Positions 61,978-64,000 of a DNA stretch of 64,000 nt are shown in pieces. The notes below the pieces were generated by a model. It had not been told where the DNA came from. It saw only the letters and a program-made list of their open reading frames with translations, and did no database searches. The stretch's first letter is position 1; each line of letters starts with the position of its first letter. The position numbers and the translations under genes were made by a program. Origin of the DNA: JALEFZ01 sp039817415 (GTDB lineage Bacteria; Bacteroidota; Bacteroidia; J057); assembly GCA_039817415.1 (NCBI GenBank), contig JBCBVV010000015.1, forward strand, positions 62,001 through 126,000, written 5' to 3'.

Positions 61978-64000
61978 AGAGATCGTGTTGGGTGCTAACC
62001 TTAGTGTGGATACTCCTGGCAGGGCCCTTATTTGGGCAGCTCAGGTCCTCTTCAAGTCTGACTGAAGTTGAAGTTGATTCCTACAAAGAGGAGGCCAAGC
62101 AATTGGTGAAGTTCTACACCTTTGTCCTCAATATGCTGGGGAACGAAGATACTCCTCCAGCTAACAAACAGACCATCATTGAAGATAGCTTTTCGAAGCT
62201 GTTTCGTGATAAAAAGGTACAAATCGAAGATGATCTTGTCGGTAGTAGATCTACAATGACCAATAAGGATGTCCAAGCCTATTTGAAGGATGTTGATTTC
62301 TTTTATAAGCAGGTAGAATTTGACCACGACATACTCGATGTCCAAATGGCCCTTAGGGAAAATGGAGATAAGTTTTTTCTGGTGGAGGCGCAAAGAAAGC
62401 TCAAGGGAACCTTTGTCGATGGAAAGAACAACGAGAATCAGATTACCCGATACTTCGAAATCAACCTCCTCCAAAACAAAGGCGAAATCAGAATAGCCAG
62501 TATATATACAACAGGAGAAGCCCTCAAACCTGAGCTAACTTCATGGTGGAACGAGTTGAGTAATTCTTGGAAAGGAATCTTCGCTGCTGATCTGTATGTC
62601 AATGACTCCCTAAGTTTGGCTGACTTGAAGATTGAAGAGGATTACCCTAACATTGGAGATACAGTCTTCTTTTTAGATAATTCGATTATCGTGATCGATG
62701 ATGAGGTAACGAGAGACCTCCTTCATTATAAAAATATTGAGGGTGAAGTTGGAGATACTGTCGTCCTTCAAAATGAAACAGCCATCCTGCTTGAAACACC
62801 TAGGCTTAAAGCTGATCTCAAGCACCTCTTGAAGGCAAATACTATGGATTTGCAGGGTGTAATTGAAGCGAGGGATGTAACTCCTTTGGCTCTTTTTGAG
62901 GATTTAGAGGTCCTCAATCTATCTAACTCAGGGGTAAGGGACTTATTTCCGCTTAGGCAATTGAAGAATTTAAGGAAACTTGATTTATCCTTTACTGCCA
63001 CCATGAGCCTAGAGCCTTTAAAGTACCTCAACAAACTTGATACCCTTATTTTACGTGGTGCGTCTATTCAGTCGATCAAAGGATTGGAAAGCTTGTCGGG
63101 ACTTTCCTACTTGGATTTGTCTTCAACTCCCTTAGAGGATCTTAAGCCTGTTTCAGGAATGTTAGGCTTGAAAACGCTACTGTTGGAGGACATGGAAATT
63201 CAGTCCCTTGAACCAATTGAATCGCTTAACGGATTGGAGGAAATCTCTGTCAAGAAATCCTTTGTCGCATCCATTCGTTCGCTTTCTGGTCAAAGCCAAC
63301 TTAGGTACCTGAATATAGAGCGAACCCATGCGACAAATCTGGAGGTGATAGCTAACCTAAAAAAACTGAAGCATTTATTTGCCTCCCATTCTGATTTGAA
63401 CACGCTTTCCTACATAGAGCAATTGGATGAATTGGAATTTTTGGATATCAATACCTGTCCGATTGAAGATGAGGAGGTCAATCAATTTATATACAGCCAT
63501 CCCGATGTAAGGGTGCTTTACAAGACAGATGAACTCGTCAAATGGTGGGAATCCATTACGCCATCTCTGAAGAAAGCTTTCCTTGTTAATGTAAGCAAGC
63601 CACAGGAGTTTAACGATAACCTTGAGGACAACCTAGTGAACCTTACCAACCGCCAAAGCCTTAGTTTGGTGGGCGTTAAGGAAATTAAAAACTTGGATTT
63701 CCTTCCCAATTTCCCGCTACTTCATACGCTGAGTTTGTCGAATTCAGGTATGGAATCCTTGGTCGGTATCAACCATCTCCCAGAGCTTAAGATATTGGTC
63801 GTGAACAATTGTCCTATTCAGGATTTTTCCCCCTTGAACAACTGCAAAAGACTACAGACTCTTATTGCAAATGGAACACAGGTAGGAGACCTTTCTCCAC
63901 TTTCTTCTTTGAAGGAACTGGAAATTGTTTCCTTAAATAACACCAGTGTTAGGAGCCTTACTTCCTTGGTGAGCTTGGCAAAGCTAAAAGAAATACAAGT
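61974..64000 (+). CDS. Exported leucine-rich-repeat protein (C-terminus cut by window edge)
   Basis: The frame is open from ATG 61974 to the window end, about 675 residues, so it is partial. The signal peptide is MKRSCWVLTLVWILLAGPLFGQ. Residues about 35-180 carry the module also seen in the gene at 60548 (MLGNEDTPP, FSKLFRDK, TMTNKDVQAYLKDVDFFY, GDKFFLVEAQRKLKG). From about residue 280 come 22-residue internalin-type leucine-rich repeats (LEVLNLSNSGVRDLFPLRQLKNL, LDTLILRGASIQSIKGLESL, LSYLDLSSTPLEDLKPV) and continue to the edge after a short insert. LRRs of this kind bind proteins, so the protein may be a surface or periplasmic receptor. It ends an operon of four exported genes. Confidence 0.85.
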   Translation, partial: MKRSCWVLTLVWILLAGPLFGQLRSSSSLTEVEVDSYKEEAKQLVKFYTFVLNMLGNEDTPPANKQTIIEDSFSKLFRDKKVQIEDDLVGSRSTMTNKDVQAYLKDVDFFYKQVEFDHDILDVQMALRENGDKFFLVEAQRKLKGTFVDGKNNENQITRYFEINLLQNKGEIRIASIYTTGEALKPELTSWWNELSNSWKGIFAADLYVNDSLSLADLKIEEDYPNIGDTVFFLDNSIIVIDDEVTRDLLHYKNIEGEVGDTVVLQNETAILLETPRLKADLKHLLKANTMDLQGVIEARDVTPLALFEDLEVLNLSNSGVRDLFPLRQLKNLRKLDLSFTATMSLEPLKYLNKLDTLILRGASIQSIKGLESLSGLSYLDLSSTPLEDLKPVSGMLGLKTLLLEDMEIQSLEPIESLNGLEEISVKKSFVASIRSLSGQSQLRYLNIERTHATNLEVIANLKKLKHLFASHSDLNTLSYIEQLDELEFLDINTCPIEDEEVNQFIYSHPDVRVLYKTDELVKWWESITPSLKKAFLVNVSKPQEFNDNLEDNLVNLTNRQSLSLVGVKEIKNLDFLPNFPLLHTLSLSNSGMESLVGINHLPELKILVVNNCPIQDFSPLNNCKRLQTLIANGTQVGDLSPLSSLKELEIVSLNNTSVRSLTSLVSLAKLKEIQ

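Overview
The window looks like chromosomal DNA from a free-living member of the Bacteroidota, most likely a Saprospira/Lewinella-type marine or environmental lineage. The evidence is indirect. Three secreted proteins carry or begin type IX secretion (T9SS) sorting tails. There are Bacteroidota-type promoter elements, a two-synthase glycogen locus of the GT3/GT4/GH57 kind, a DUF4465 protein beside a TonB-dependent receptor, and very few Shine-Dalgarno sites, with several TTG and GTG starts. No rRNA, tRNA, CRISPR array, insertion sequence or prophage is visible. Coding density is high, and convergent pairs are often separated by bidirectional terminators or overlap by a few bases.

Layout. 1-4.3 kb (minus): the front part of a T9SS-secreted PKD protein, polyphosphate glucokinase, a small unknown protein and a patatin-like lipoprotein. 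4.4-8.9 kb (plus): glycogen locus of GT3 synthase, GT4 glycosyltransferase and GH57 enzyme, with a long hairpin between the first two genes. 8.9-12.3 kb (minus): an Ig-like secreted protein, a cytosolic patatin and a secreted propeller-like protein. 12.6-25.2 kb: housekeeping genes (GlcNAc-kinase-like, RF1, LpxH, FtsH, SRAP protease, SufE plus a DUF59 protein, aldo/keto reductase, short AsmA-like protein, DUF389, GGCT-like). 25.3-31.0 kb: a 1892-residue secreted protein built on a duplicated beta-helix module. 31.2-37.4 kb: DUF350, a GT-C-like membrane protein, a geranylgeranyl-reductase-like flavoprotein and two neighbouring secreted proteins ending in SPOR or SPOR-like domains. 37.7-44.1 kb: dnaB, diverging from a cobalamin-riboswitch unit (btuB-like receptor, DUF4465-T9SS protein, hydrolase-OsmC fusion). 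Two perfect inverted DnaA boxes lie between dnaB and the riboswitch. 44.1-47.6 kb: desaturase, EcsC protein and cystathionine gamma-synthase. 48.0-51.4 kb: a two-gene unit of a degenerate Hsp70-like/pseudokinase fusion followed by a TonB-C-terminal membrane protein. 51.6-53.1 kb: two small secreted proteins. 53.3-56.6 kb: the oxidative pentose phosphate operon gnd-zwf-pgl. 56.7-59.7 kb: a GH106-like enzyme. 59.8-64 kb: a tight operon of unknown exported proteins ending in a leucine-rich-repeat protein cut by the window edge.

The strongest candidates for undescribed biology are four. First, the pseudo-Hsp70-pseudokinase protein and its TonB-like partner. Second, the four-gene exported/LRR operon, in which genes two and four appear to share a duplicated N-terminal module. 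Third, the riboswitch leader, whose aptamer 3' edge is perfectly complementary to the nine bases just before the btuB start codon. Fourth, the inverted DnaA-box pair upstream of dnaB. All assignments come from reading motifs by eye; no database search was run.
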